Assembly (NCBI GenBank): GCA_013695925.1 | Contig: JACCZO010000029.1 | Location: forward strand, 1-32,546 | Source of the DNA: Chthoniobacterales bacterium | Lineage (GTDB): Bacteria > Verrucomicrobiota > Verrucomicrobiia > Chthoniobacterales > UBA10450 | Reading direction: 5' to 3' | Length of the DNA: 32,546 bases | Shown: positions 1-8,029 of the stretch, in pieces | How the letters are laid out: each line of letters opens with the position of its first letter | How positions within the stretch are numbered: the first letter of the stretch is position 1 | Made by a program: the position numbers and the translations under genes | Notes under the pieces: model-generated | What the model was told of the DNA's origin: nothing | The model's database searches: none | Seen by the model: only the letters and a program-made list of their open reading frames with translations

Positions 1-2313
1 GCGGCGCGGCGCGGGCCGCTCAAGGTCCTCGCGCCGCTGGTCAAAGCGCGCAAGGGATTCCACACCGAAGTCGCGCGCTGGGCCGAGCGGCAGGGCTTCG
101 ACACGCTCTATGTCGATCGCCAGCTCATCCCGGTCACGCAATTCCGCAAGCTCGAGCGTTTCAAGGAACATACTATCGACGCCGTCGTCGGGATGATCGA
201 CGCCCGGCGCATCCTCAAGGCGCGCAACCTCGTCCTGCGCGCGCTCGATATTGGCCGCGGCACGGCGCATCTCCTGGACGCAAAGAATCGTCTGACCGTC
301 GTGAGCACGGAGATGAGCTGCCCGGGTTGCGGACGTGCCTTTGAGGAGCTCGATCCGCGTCTGTTTTCCTTCAACTCGCCGCACGGCTGGTGCGAGACGT
401 GCGCCGGCTTCGGCGAAATCTGGAACGAGAAGCTGCAGAAGAATGAAGAAGAGACGGGCGAGTCGATGCTCGAGAACGAACTCAACGCCGAGCGGCAATT
501 TGAATCCATCGAGGAAGAAGAAGCGGTGCCGTGTCCCGATTGCCACGGCTCGCGTCTGAACCCGGTCGCGCGCCACGTGCGTTTACAGGGCAAAACAATC
601 GACGAGTTCGCGGCTCGCTCCGCCGGCGAAGCGCTCTCGTTAGTCGGCAGGCTGCGCTTCCGCGGCACGCAGAAAGTCATCGCGGCCGATCTCGTGCCGG
701 AGATTGAGCAGCGGCTTCGTTTCATGGAAAACGTCGGGCTCGGTTATCTCGCGCTCGAGCGTTCCGCCAAAACCCTGAGCGGCGGCGAATCGCAACGCAT
801 CCGGCTCGCGGCCCAGCTCGGCTCGAATCTGCGCGGGGTGCTTTACGTCCTCGATGAACCGACCATCGGTCTGCATTCGCGCGACAACGTCCGCCTCCTC
901 GAAACCCTGACTGCGCTGCGTGAAAAAGGAAATTCGCTGGTCATCGTCGAGCACGACGAGGAAACGATGCGCCAGGCCGATCACATCATCGATCTCGGCC
1001 CGGGCGCGGGCGTGCACGGCGGCGAAGTGGTGGCTTCCGGTTCGTTAGGCGAGATCAAGCAGGTGGCGGCCTCGGAAACCGGACGCTGCCTGCGTGAGCC
1101 GCTCTGTCACCCGGTGCGCAAGTCGCGCCGTTCGTTAGGCGAGGTCGCGCAGTGGTTGGAGATCCGCGGCGCGCGGGCCAATAATCTGAAGAACATTGAC
1201 GCCCGTTTCCCGATCAGCCGGCTGACGGTCATCACCGGAATTTCCGGTTCCGGCAAATCCACGCTGATGCGCTCGGTCTTACTCCCGGCGGTGCAGCAGG
1301 CGCTGGGTAGCGCACGCGTCTCGCGTGCTGGCGACGGCGTCTCGCCGTCGCGGACTTTCCTTAGTGCGAAATCGTCCGGCAAAAGTTCGTCGCGGCAAGA
1401 TGCCGCGACCAGCACTCGAGACGAGTGCGCTACCCAGATCTCTGGCGCGGAATTCCTCGAGACGATCTACGAAGTCGATCAATCGCCTATCGGAAAGACG
1501 TCGCGTTCCACGCCGGCCACCTACATCAAAGTCTTCGACGAGATCCGGAATCTGTTCGCGCAGCTGCCGGTCTCGCGGGTGCGCGGCTACACTTCGAGCC
1601 GCTTTTCTTTCAATACCGAAGGCGGCCGCTGCGAAACCTGCAGCGGACAGGGCGTGCTCAAACTGGAAATGAGCTTTCTCCCGAGCAGTTACGTGCCGTG
1701 CGAGGATTGCGGCGGGCAACGCTACAACGCGCAGACCCTCGAAGTCCTCTACCACGGGCGCAGCATCGGCGACGTGATGAAGATGACGATCGCCCAGGCC
1801 GCGGAATTTTTTGCCGCCAACCAAAAGATCGTGCGTCCGCTTTCCTTGCTCGTTGAAACCGGCCTCGGTTACCTCCAACTCGGACAACCCAGCCCGACCT
1901 TGAGCGGGGGCGAAGCGCAGCGGCTTAAGCTGGCGACGAAACTGACTCGCGGGGTCAGCCGCGCCACCAACGAACGCCTGCGCAAGATGCGGACCCCGAA
2001 GTCGACCCTCTACCTGCTCGAGGAACCGACGATCGGGCTCCACATGGCGGACGTGGAATTACTCCTCAACGTCATCCATCGCCTGGTAGATGACGGGAAC
2101 ACGGTGATCGTGATCGAGCACAATCTGACCGTGATCGCGGAAGCCGATTACGTGATCGACATCGGGCCCGAAGCCGGTTCGTTAGGCGGGGAAATTGTGG
2201 CAGCCGGGACGCCGGAGGAAGTGGCCCAAAACCGTCTCAGCCGGACCGCGCCTTTCCTGCGCGAGGTCCTGGCCCAAGGGCGCGAGGTGGCACGGCTGCC
2301 CCGCGTCGGCTAA
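1..2313 (+). CDS. uvrA: UvrA, excinuclease ABC subunit A (5' end outside window)
   Basis: The reading frame is open from base 1, so about 770 C-terminal residues are present and the N-terminal Walker A lies upstream. UvrA is the ATP-dependent damage-recognition subunit of nucleotide excision repair. Visible in order are the UvrB-binding region, a CPGC...CETC zinc module (about 320-405), the NBD1 signature LSGGESQR (about 775-798) with Walker B VLDEPTIGLH, the NBD2 Walker A GISGSGKST (1237-1260), a second zinc module CETC...CEDC (1630-1710), the signature LSGGEAQR and Walker B LLEEPTIGLH. The Glu in place of the usual Asp in the last motif is, as far as I know, typical of a UvrA subclass rather than damage. 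The most striking oddity is about 45 extra residues between NBD2 Walker A and the conserved VDQSPIGKTSRS segment, encoded by a palindromic repeat (1303-1438) inserted in frame. Three rare TTA leucine codons lie in CGTTAGGC motifs. Confidence 0.97.
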   Translation, partial: AARRGPLKVLAPLVKARKGFHTEVARWAERQGFDTLYVDRQLIPVTQFRKLERFKEHTIDAVVGMIDARRILKARNLVLRALDIGRGTAHLLDAKNRLTVVSTEMSCPGCGRAFEELDPRLFSFNSPHGWCETCAGFGEIWNEKLQKNEEETGESMLENELNAERQFESIEEEEAVPCPDCHGSRLNPVARHVRLQGKTIDEFAARSAGEALSLVGRLRFRGTQKVIAADLVPEIEQRLRFMENVGLGYLALERSAKTLSGGESQRIRLAAQLGSNLRGVLYVLDEPTIGLHSRDNVRLLETLTALREKGNSLVIVEHDEETMRQADHIIDLGPGAGVHGGEVVASGSLGEIKQVAASETGRCLREPLCHPVRKSRRSLGEVAQWLEIRGARANNLKNIDARFPISRLTVITGISGSGKSTLMRSVLLPAVQQALGSARVSRAGDGVSPSRTFLSAKSSGKSSSRQDAATSTRDECATQISGAEFLETIYEVDQSPIGKTSRSTPATYIKVFDEIRNLFAQLPVSRVRGYTSSRFSFNTEGGRCETCSGQGVLKLEMSFLPSSYVPCEDCGGQRYNAQTLEVLYHGRSIGDVMKMTIAQAAEFFAANQKIVRPLSLLVETGLGYLQLGQPSPTLSGGEAQRLKLATKLTRGVSRATNERLRKMRTPKSTLYLLEEPTIGLHMADVELLLNVIHRLVDDGNTVIVIEHNLTVIAEADYVIDIGPEAGSLGGEIVAAGTPEEVAQNRLSRTAPFLREVLAQGREVARLPRVG
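1303..1438. mobile_element. MITE-like palindromic element, copy 1, inserted in frame in uvrA
   Basis: The left end CTGGGTAGCGCACGCGTCTC (1303-1322) and the right end, read on the other strand, match over about 29 bases with two mismatches. Inside are two perfect hairpins: GCGACGGCG/CGCCGTCGC near 1331-1351 and GTCGCGGCA/TGCCGCGAC near 1389-1409. The same ends, hairpin plan and core (GTTCGTCGCG ... CGACCAGCAC) recur at 6824-6971, so this is a dispersed element, not part of uvrA ancestrally. It carries no transposase, so it would be non-autonomous. The uvrA frame stays open through it. Confidence 0.85.
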
Positions 2314-2365
2314 CGGTCGCGTCGGTTGCTGCCCGCCCTTTTCTCGCGGAAACTCGCGCGCCCTG

Positions 2366-3316
2366 ATGTTCGCCTATTACCTGCACGACTTCGATCCCTT
2401 CATCTTCCATCTCTGGGGAAATTTCGGGCCGCGCTGGTACGGCATGGCTTACGTCCTCGCTTTTGCCTGCGGCTATTGGCTGCTCAGCGTGCTGGCAAGA
2501 CGCGGCTACTCCCAGCTGCGGCCGGCGCAGGTGGGCGACTTCGTCAGCTGGTGCGCACTCTTCGGCGTCATGCTCGGCGGCCGGCTGGGCTACGTCCTTT
2601 TCTATCGCCCGGAAATGTTGCTCGATCCGCTCTCGATCCTGCGCGTTTGGGAAGGTGGGATGTCGAGCCACGGCGGGATGCTCGGGGTCCTTGTCTTCAC
2701 CTATTGGTACTCCTGGCGGCACAAAATCTCCTGGCCGAATCTGGGCGACAATCTCGTGGTGGTGGTGCCGCTCGGTTTGTTTTTCGGGCGTCTCGCCAAC
2801 TTCATCAACGGCGAGCTCTACGGCCGCCTCACTAATGTGTCCTGGGCGATGCTTTTCCCGAAAGAATTGCTCGACCCGAAAAACGCGGCCGAAGCCGACC
2901 GCGCCCTGACTGCGGCCCGGCAAATCGATCCCCGCCTGACGAGCCCGGAAGCGATTGTGCAGAGCATTCACGCGCAGCCTGCTTTGGGCGAGGCGCTCCG
3001 TCCCATCCTGACCCCGCGCCATCCTTCGCAAATTTACGAGGCGCTGCTGGAAGGCCTCGTCCTTTTCACCACTCTCTGGCTCGTCCGGACCCGGACGCGA
3101 CAGCCGGACGGGGTGATCACGGGGTTGTTCTTCATCGGTTATGCGATCCTCCGGATCGTGGTGGAATACTTCCGCGAGCCGGACGCTTCCTTGATCGCCG
3201 GCTTTACCCGCGGACAGTTTTTTTCCTTTTTCGTGTTCGCGCTCGGCGTGGCCTTTGTCGTCGTCGGCAAAATCCGCAACGTGCAGAGCTCGCCGATCTA
3301 CCAGCGGTCGAGCTAG
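2366..3316 (+). CDS. lgt: Prolipoprotein diacylglyceryl transferase
   Basis: Lgt is the inner-membrane enzyme that transfers diacylglycerol from phosphatidylglycerol to the lipobox cysteine of prolipoproteins, the first step of lipoprotein maturation. The 316-residue product has the family signature GRLANFINGELYGR at residues 141-154, the conserved SHGGMLG at about 101-107, the late RHPSQIYE motif, and about seven hydrophobic segments. I chose ATG 2366 because the family begins with a short periplasmic segment just before the first membrane helix; the longer frame from 2195 overlaps uvrA. There is an insert of about 50 residues between GRLTN and RHPSQIYE. It lies 52 bases after uvrA and is followed by the Tol genes and, further on, a lipoprotein (LemA). 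Confidence 0.96.
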   Translation: MFAYYLHDFDPFIFHLWGNFGPRWYGMAYVLAFACGYWLLSVLARRGYSQLRPAQVGDFVSWCALFGVMLGGRLGYVLFYRPEMLLDPLSILRVWEGGMSSHGGMLGVLVFTYWYSWRHKISWPNLGDNLVVVVPLGLFFGRLANFINGELYGRLTNVSWAMLFPKELLDPKNAAEADRALTAARQIDPRLTSPEAIVQSIHAQPALGEALRPILTPRHPSQIYEALLEGLVLFTTLWLVRTRTRQPDGVITGLFFIGYAILRIVVEYFREPDASLIAGFTRGQFFSFFVFALGVAFVVVGKIRNVQSSPIYQRSS

Positions 3317-3385
3317 GTCTCGCATGCGCCGCGGGCTGCAACCTCCGCTTTCGTTTCGCGCGACTTCCGCTATTACTAACGCAGA

Positions 3386-4153
3386 ATGACGGAGCTGATT
3401 TTCGCCGGGAATTTTCTCGCGGATGGGGGCCTGGTCTTCTCCTTCGAGCACTCCACCGTGGCCGGCAAAGCCGTCCTCTTTATCCTCGCCATCGGCTCGA
3501 TCTTTAGCTGGTCGGTCATGGTGACGAAAATGCGGGTCGTGCAATTCGCGCGGAAACAAACCGACCGCTTTCTCGCGGCGTTTCGCCAGGACCGGCAGCC
3601 GCTCCGTTTGTTTGAATCGAGCGTGCGCTTTCCTGGCTCGCCGGTTTTCCAGGTTTACCGCGCGGGCTGCGAAGAACTCACTTTTCACCTTCTCGGCTCG
3701 GCCGAGCTCGATGAAACTTTTCGCGCCCGGCTCGATATCGCGGACAAGATCACGCCGGCCCAGATGCACGCCGTTAACGCCGCAATGGAGCGGGCCGTGG
3801 GCGAGACCGCACTCAAGCTCGAGTCCCAGATGATCCTGCTCGCGACCGCGGTCAGCGGCGCGCCCTTTTTGGGGTTGTTAGGCACGGTCTGGGGCGTGAT
3901 GGATACTTTCACCGGTGTGGCCGAGGCCGGCTCGGCCAACCTCGCCGCGATGGCCCCGGGCGTTTCGGGCGCGCTCATCACCACCGTGACCGCGCTCTGC
4001 GTCGCGATCCCGGCCATGTTTGGCTACAACTTTCTCGTCACCAGCATCCGCGGGATGGTGGTGGAGATGGACAACTTCGCCGCCGAGCTGGCCTCGGAGT
4101 TTGAACACAAATACGTCGAGCACGGTTCGCGCGTTTCCGATTTCCGACGCTAA
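3386..4153 (+). CDS. tolQ: TolQ/ExbB/MotA-family proton channel protein
   Basis: The 255-residue inner-membrane protein has three hydrophobic segments (about 26-48, 148-175 and 195-218) in the TolQ/ExbB layout, with a long cytoplasmic loop between the first two. The segment GAPFLGLLGTVWGVMDTF (158-175) is the classic MotA/TolQ/ExbB motif. With TolR it forms the proton-driven stator that energises a TolA- or TonB-like transducer. It is the first gene of a four-gene set ending in tolB, which favours TolQ over ExbB. No clear ribosome binding site precedes ATG 3386. A CGTTAGGC-like word (TGTTAGGC) lies at 3876. Confidence 0.93.
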   Translation: MTELIFAGNFLADGGLVFSFEHSTVAGKAVLFILAIGSIFSWSVMVTKMRVVQFARKQTDRFLAAFRQDRQPLRLFESSVRFPGSPVFQVYRAGCEELTFHLLGSAELDETFRARLDIADKITPAQMHAVNAAMERAVGETALKLESQMILLATAVSGAPFLGLLGTVWGVMDTFTGVAEAGSANLAAMAPGVSGALITTVTALCVAIPAMFGYNFLVTSIRGMVVEMDNFAAELASEFEHKYVEHGSRVSDFRR

Positions 4154-4162
4154 AAAATTTAT

Positions 4163-4231
4163 GAATCAGGAAAGCAGGAACGGAAAACAAGTGCCTCCCT
4201 TCTTTTTCCTGCTTTCCTGCTTTCCTCATTC
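4163..4231. repeat. Long-arm hairpin repeat, AGGAAAGC type, copy 1
   Basis: The left arm GAATCAGGAAAGCAGGAA starts at 4163. The right arm ends at 4231 and, read on the other strand, is GAATGAGGAAAGCAGGAA. Both arms are built from a tandem AGGAAAGC unit. It fills the tolQ-tolR gap. A closely matching copy lies at 15047-15145. Confidence 0.85.
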
Positions 4232-4247
4232 AATCAATCCCCTAACG

Positions 4248-4664
4248 ATGCGCCGTTATTCCAGCCGCACTTCCCTTTCGACGCTCTCGGAAATCAACGT
4301 TACTCCGCTCCTCGATCTCGCGTTCGTTCTCCTGATTATTTTCATGATCACGACGCCGCTGCTCGAGAACAGCAAGACGCTCATCATTCCCTCGAGTGCG
4401 ACGACGAACGCGCCGGTCAATCCCGCCACCGTCCAAACGCTCTCGATGGATCGCAACGAAGTCGTTAGGCTAAATGAAGAAGAGGTCGACCTCGCGAGCC
4501 TCGAAGGCCGGCTGGCGGCGCTCAAACAGGCCGATCCCAATCTCGCGGTCGTGATTCGCCCCGACCGCAGCCTGCCGGTCCAGAAACTCGTTAGTCTGAT
4601 GGATGCGCTGCAGCGCGCGGAGATCACCAAGGTCGGGATCGCGACCCAGGACGACTCGAAATAG
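4248..4664 (+). CDS. tolR: TolR/ExbD-family proton channel accessory protein
   Basis: The 138-residue protein has a short cytoplasmic start, one membrane helix (about 17-35) and a periplasmic domain. The helix contains TPLLDLAFVLLIIFM, with Asp23 at the position of the conserved proton-carrying aspartate of TolR/ExbD. It partners with the preceding TolQ. The start ATG 4248 lies directly after a CCCTAACG word. An upstream in-frame ATG (4161) would add residues encoded by the hairpin repeat and is unlikely. The next gene starts two bases after the stop, so the two are probably translated together. Confidence 0.93.
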   Translation: MRRYSSRTSLSTLSEINVTPLLDLAFVLLIIFMITTPLLENSKTLIIPSSATTNAPVNPATVQTLSMDRNEVVRLNEEEVDLASLEGRLAALKQADPNLAVVIRPDRSLPVQKLVSLMDALQRAEITKVGIATQDDSK

Positions 4665-4666
4665 CG

Positions 4667-5644
4667 ATGACTCGCGACGCGCGTTTCTGGCGCAACGTCA
4701 CCATCGTGGGGCTGGTCCACGTGGTCGTGTTACTCGGCCTGCTTTGGTGGAGTCGCTCGCCCACGAAGGTGCCAAAAGACATCGTCTGGATGGAAGGCGG
4801 TGCTGGCGCGAGCGCACCCGCCGCGGCGGAACCTCCTCCATCGGCTCCTCCGGAACCGACGCCGGAAGCAACCGCGATCGCGACTCCGGAAGAGGTGGAA
4901 GAAGAACCCACGCCGGAAGTTGCGCCAACGGCCAAGAGCGAAATCGAGATCCCGTCACCGACCCTTTCGCCAACCCCAACCCCAACCCCAACCCCAACCC
5001 CAACACCGACTCCCGCACCCACTCCGAAACCCACCCCAACTCCGACCGTCAAGCCGACTTCTAAACCAACCCCGAAGCCCACGCCGAAACCGACTCCAAA
5101 ACCCAAACCAAAGCCGTCTCCAACTCCGAAGAAGAAGGCGACTCCGAAACCCAAACCGACACCAGACGAAGAAGCCGAAGAAGCGGCGAAGAAAGTAGAG
5201 AAGAAAAAAGCGGTCGGCAAAGCAGCGCTCGGGAAAGAGGAGAGGGGCGAAGAAACTTCCGAAAAGCCGGCCAAGAAAGCGACCGCTGCCGGCGCCGAGG
5301 GAGACAGGAAAAGCAAAGGCAGCGGGGGCTCCGGCGGCAAAGGCTCAGGCGCGGGAGGCGCGTCCGAGTTCGGCTGGTACGGCAACATGTTGCACGACCG
5401 TTTCTACAGCGAATGGGTGCAGCCGACCTCGGTCGTGCACAGCGCGAAAATTTCCGTCCTGCTCCGGATCCGGATCAACAAGGACGGCCGCATCTCCGAC
5501 TACTCGATCGCCAAATCGTCTGGCAATCCGGTGGTCGATGACTCGGTCAACGCGGCGGCGGCGCGGGTCAAGCAGGTTGACCCTTTGCCTTCAGGTTTGG
5601 GCGACGATTATTATGATGTGAACATCAACTTCGAACTAAACTAG
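4667..5644 (+). CDS. TolA/TonB-like energy transducer with Pro-Thr repeat linker
   Basis: The 325-residue protein has the TonB/TolA plan: a short cytoplasmic start, one signal-anchor helix (about 11-28), a long periplasmic linker and a C-terminal domain (about 240-325) resembling the TonB/TolA C domain (conserved RIRINKDGRISD and SSGNPVVDDSV segments). The linker starts with Pro/Ala/Glu, runs into repeated Pro-Thr and Pro-Lys pairs, then a Lys/Glu- and Gly-rich part. Its DNA holds a CCAACC hexamer array (about 4972-5002) whose length could change in whole codons. The position between tolR and tolB argues for a TolA role, while the Pro-rich linker looks more like TonB, so I leave the symbol empty. 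Confidence 0.9.
   Translation: MTRDARFWRNVTIVGLVHVVVLLGLLWWSRSPTKVPKDIVWMEGGAGASAPAAAEPPPSAPPEPTPEATAIATPEEVEEEPTPEVAPTAKSEIEIPSPTLSPTPTPTPTPTPTPTPAPTPKPTPTPTVKPTSKPTPKPTPKPTPKPKPKPSPTPKKKATPKPKPTPDEEAEEAAKKVEKKKAVGKAALGKEERGEETSEKPAKKATAAGAEGDRKSKGSGGSGGKGSGAGGASEFGWYGNMLHDRFYSEWVQPTSVVHSAKISVLLRIRINKDGRISDYSIAKSSGNPVVDDSVNAAAARVKQVDPLPSGLGDDYYDVNINFELN
4972..5002 (+). repeat. In-frame CCAACC hexamer array encoding Pro-Thr repeats
   Basis: About five to six tandem copies of a CCAACC hexamer lie in the linker of the TolA/TonB-like gene, followed by degenerate Pro-Thr/Pro-Lys codons to about 5165. Slippage would change linker length by two residues per unit without a frameshift. Confidence 0.8.
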
Positions 5645-5647
5645 ACG

Positions 5648-6811
5648 ATGACGAGACGAGAAATTTCCAACTGGATTAGCGGCGGCCTATTTTTCTGCCT
5701 AACGATCGCAACGAGCAGCGCGGCCGAGGATGTGCCCACCATCACGGTGAGCAAGGGCGACCAGATTAATCTTTCAGTCACGCCCCTCACGGGCGCCGAG
5801 GGCGCGGCCGCGACCAAGACCGTGCAGAACGATCTCGCCCTCTCGGGTTACTTCAAATTTGGCGGAGCGGACAGCTCCTACATCGTGCGCGGGTCGGCGA
5901 GCGGCGGAAGCCTGGGAGGTCAGGTCACGGATCACAGCGGCGGGACTGTTCTTTCCAAGACCTACAGCAACAGCACGCGTGAAAACGCGCACCAATTCGC
6001 GAACGACATCATCGAGACGCTAACTGGCCACAAAGGACTGGCTGGGACCAAGATCACTTTCATCGCCACCCGGAGCGGGAAGAAGGAAGTTTACCTGGCC
6101 GATTTCGACGGGAGCAACGTCCGGCAGCTCACGCGTGACGGCACCATCAGCGTGCATCCTTCACTCAGTCCCGATGGACGGCGCCTCGCCTATACCGGTT
6201 ACCAGAGCGGGTACGCGGATGTCTACGTGATCGATGTCGCGAGCGGCGCGCGCAATCGGATCGTGAATTTTCCGGGCACGAACAGCGGCGCGACCTTCTC
6301 GCCGAACGGCGGCGAACTTGCCCTAACGATCAGCAAAGATGGCAATCCCGAGCTTTACACGGTGAGCGCGAGCGGGGGCGGAGCGCGGCGGCTCACCCGC
6401 ACCCGCGGGGTCGAATCCGGCCCGACCTGGTCGCCGGATGGAAGCGAGATCATCTATTCATCCGACCAGGGTGGTTCGCCGCAGCTTTATCGGATTTCAT
6501 CGAGTGGCGGGCGCGGCCGTCAGATCGCGACCGGGCGCGGTTATTGCACCGAACCGAACTGGTCGCCGGATGGAAAAAAGGTGGCTTTTAACGTGCGCAG
6601 TGGCGGCGAATTTCAAATCGCTGTCCTCGATCTGGCGGGCGGTGCCACACGCACCCTGGCGACCGGACAGGACCCGGCCTGGGGCGCGGATTCTCGGCAT
6701 GTCATTTTCACCGACGGGGGCGCGCTTTACATGCTCGACACCGTCAGCAGTCGGAAGAACAAGATCGTCGACGGCCTCGGGAAAATCACCGAGCCGAGCT
6801 GGTCGCGCTGA
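5648..6811 (+). CDS. tolB: TolB, periplasmic beta-propeller of the Tol system
   Basis: The 387-residue protein starts with a signal peptide (hydrophobic core about 11-24, probable cleavage near Ala25-Ala26). It then has a TolB N-terminal domain (to about 125) and a C-terminal six-bladed propeller made of repeated segments with SPDG or SPNG turns (LSPDGRRLAYTG, WSPDGSEIIYSS, WSPDGKKVAFN). TolB works in the periplasm with TolA and Pal to keep the outer membrane attached during division. It begins three bases after the preceding stop, so the operon is tightly packed. No pal gene follows; a palindromic element and a convergent ligase gene do. The motif GCCTAACG falls in the signal peptide region (5697). 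Confidence 0.95.
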   Translation: MTRREISNWISGGLFFCLTIATSSAAEDVPTITVSKGDQINLSVTPLTGAEGAAATKTVQNDLALSGYFKFGGADSSYIVRGSASGGSLGGQVTDHSGGTVLSKTYSNSTRENAHQFANDIIETLTGHKGLAGTKITFIATRSGKKEVYLADFDGSNVRQLTRDGTISVHPSLSPDGRRLAYTGYQSGYADVYVIDVASGARNRIVNFPGTNSGATFSPNGGELALTISKDGNPELYTVSASGGGARRLTRTRGVESGPTWSPDGSEIIYSSDQGGSPQLYRISSSGGRGRQIATGRGYCTEPNWSPDGKKVAFNVRSGGEFQIAVLDLAGGATRTLATGQDPAWGADSRHVIFTDGGALYMLDTVSSRKNKIVDGLGKITEPSWSR

Positions 6812-6823
6812 GTTTTATTTTTG

Positions 6824-6971
6824 GGGTAGCGCATGCGTCTCGCGTGCTGGCGGCGGTGTCCCACCGTCGCGAACTTTTCGGAAACGCCACCATCACCGCG
6901 ACGTTTACGCGATAAGCAAAGTTCGTCGCGCTGGAACAGCGCGACCAGCACGCGAGACGCATGCGCTACCC
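6824..6971. mobile_element. MITE-like palindromic element, copy 2, after tolB
   Basis: The ends GGGTAGCGCATGCGTCTCG and, on the other strand, the same sequence form terminal inverted repeats of about 28 bases (6824-6851 and about 6944-6971). Internal hairpins are GCGGCGGTG/CACCGTCGC (one mismatch) and GTCGCGCTG/CAGCGCGAC. The ends, hairpin plan and core match the element inside uvrA (1303-1438). It lies 12 bases after the tolB stop and just before the end of the convergent ligase gene, so it could also serve as a transcription barrier. Confidence 0.85.
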
Positions 6972-6988
6972 GAGCCATCATCCTCGCA

Positions 6989-8017
6989 TCACAGCAACGC
7001 GAGCGATTTACCCTCGCGGTGCGCGACCTGGTCGAGGGTGCATTGCCGCAGGGCCTTGTCCCTGCGCCAGCGCACAATCTTCGTCCCGTGGCGGAACCGA
7101 TCGCCGGTGAAATGATCGTAAGTCACTTCGACCACGACTTTCGGCGCGACCGGCTCCCATTCCGCACTCCGCTCCGTGCTCCAACGACTCGGGCCGCCAG
7201 GTGCGTTGCCGGTAAAGCCCGGCGCTTTCTTCAAGGCTTCGAACTTTTTCGTTAGGGCAGATTTTTCATCCGCCTTGAAGGCGGAGGTGAACCCGACGTG
7301 ATGGAGCAAGCCCTCATCGTCGTAGAGGCCGAGGAGGAGCGAGCCGATGACTCGCTTCCCGCTCGCATAACGAAAGCCGCCGACCACGCAGTCCACCGTG
7401 CGGATCTGTTTTATTTTCACCATCGCGGTCCGCTCACCCGAGGCGTAGACCGCGTCTGCCCGCTTGGCGATGATGCCGTCGAGATTGCCGCCGACTTTCT
7501 TGAACCATTTCTGCGCCTGCCGCAGGTCGGTCGTCGCGGGTGACAGACGGATTTGCTTCTCGTTAGGGAAAAATTTCTTCGCAAACGCCTCGAGCGCGCC
7601 GCGGCGCTTCTGCAGAGGGGTGTCGAGGAGCGATTTCCCGTCGGTTGCGGCGAGCAGATCGAAAACAATGAAGATAGCCGGATGCGAGGCGGCCAGTTTC
7701 TGCACCCGGCTGGCGGCGGGATGGAGCCGGAGCTGCAACTCATCGAAGGAAAGGGCGCTCCCGACCGGGATGGCCAGCTCGCCATCGAGAACGAACTTTC
7801 TCGCCTGCAGTGCGCTCAGCGCCGTAACAACATCCGGGAAATAGCGCGCGAGCGGCTGGCCGGCTTTCGATTGCAGAAAAATTTCTTCCCCGTCGCGGAA
7901 GGCGACACAGCGGAAGCCATCCCATTTCGGTTCATATTGCCAACCGCCGCCGTCCGGAATTTCGTCAACCGAACGGGCTTCCATCGGCGGGAGGGGCGGT
8001 TTGATGTCGAGTTTCAT
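6989..8017 (-). CDS. ATP-dependent DNA ligase, LigD ligase-domain type
   Basis: The 342-residue protein has the nucleotidyl-transferase motifs of ATP-dependent ligases: motif I EPKWDGFR with the AMP-accepting Lys31, motif III-like VFDLLA, motif IV DGIIAKR and motif V VKIKQ, followed by an OB-fold domain ending in a basic tail. It matches the stand-alone or central ligase domain of the bacterial end-joining protein LigD; no polymerase or phosphoesterase domain is attached, and Ku is not in this window. It follows a hypothetical gene on the same strand after 67 bases filled with hairpins. The start is ATG at 8017, just after an A-rich GGAAAAAAAA stretch. Confidence 0.92.
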   Translation of the reverse strand: MKLDIKPPLPPMEARSVDEIPDGGGWQYEPKWDGFRCVAFRDGEEIFLQSKAGQPLARYFPDVVTALSALQARKFVLDGELAIPVGSALSFDELQLRLHPAASRVQKLAASHPAIFIVFDLLAATDGKSLLDTPLQKRRGALEAFAKKFFPNEKQIRLSPATTDLRQAQKWFKKVGGNLDGIIAKRADAVYASGERTAMVKIKQIRTVDCVVGGFRYASGKRVIGSLLLGLYDDEGLLHHVGFTSAFKADEKSALTKKFEALKKAPGFTGNAPGGPSRWSTERSAEWEPVAPKVVVEVTYDHFTGDRFRHGTKIVRWRRDKALRQCTLDQVAHREGKSLALL

Positions 8018-8029
8018 TTTTTTTTCCGC

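Noticed and set aside
2237..3769. 510-codon minus-strand frame opposite lgt and tolQ
   Set aside because: It is a high-GC shadow of two well-recognised genes, with no family features.
4624..5388. 254-codon minus-strand frame rich in Gly-Val repeats
   Set aside because: The repeats are the antisense of the Pro-Thr array of the TolA/TonB-like gene.
6438..7115. 225-codon plus-strand frame over the end of tolB and the repeat
   Set aside because: It is out of frame with tolB, then crosses the palindromic element and the antisense of the ligase gene. Its repeat-derived part is only useful for showing similarity to the uvrA insert.
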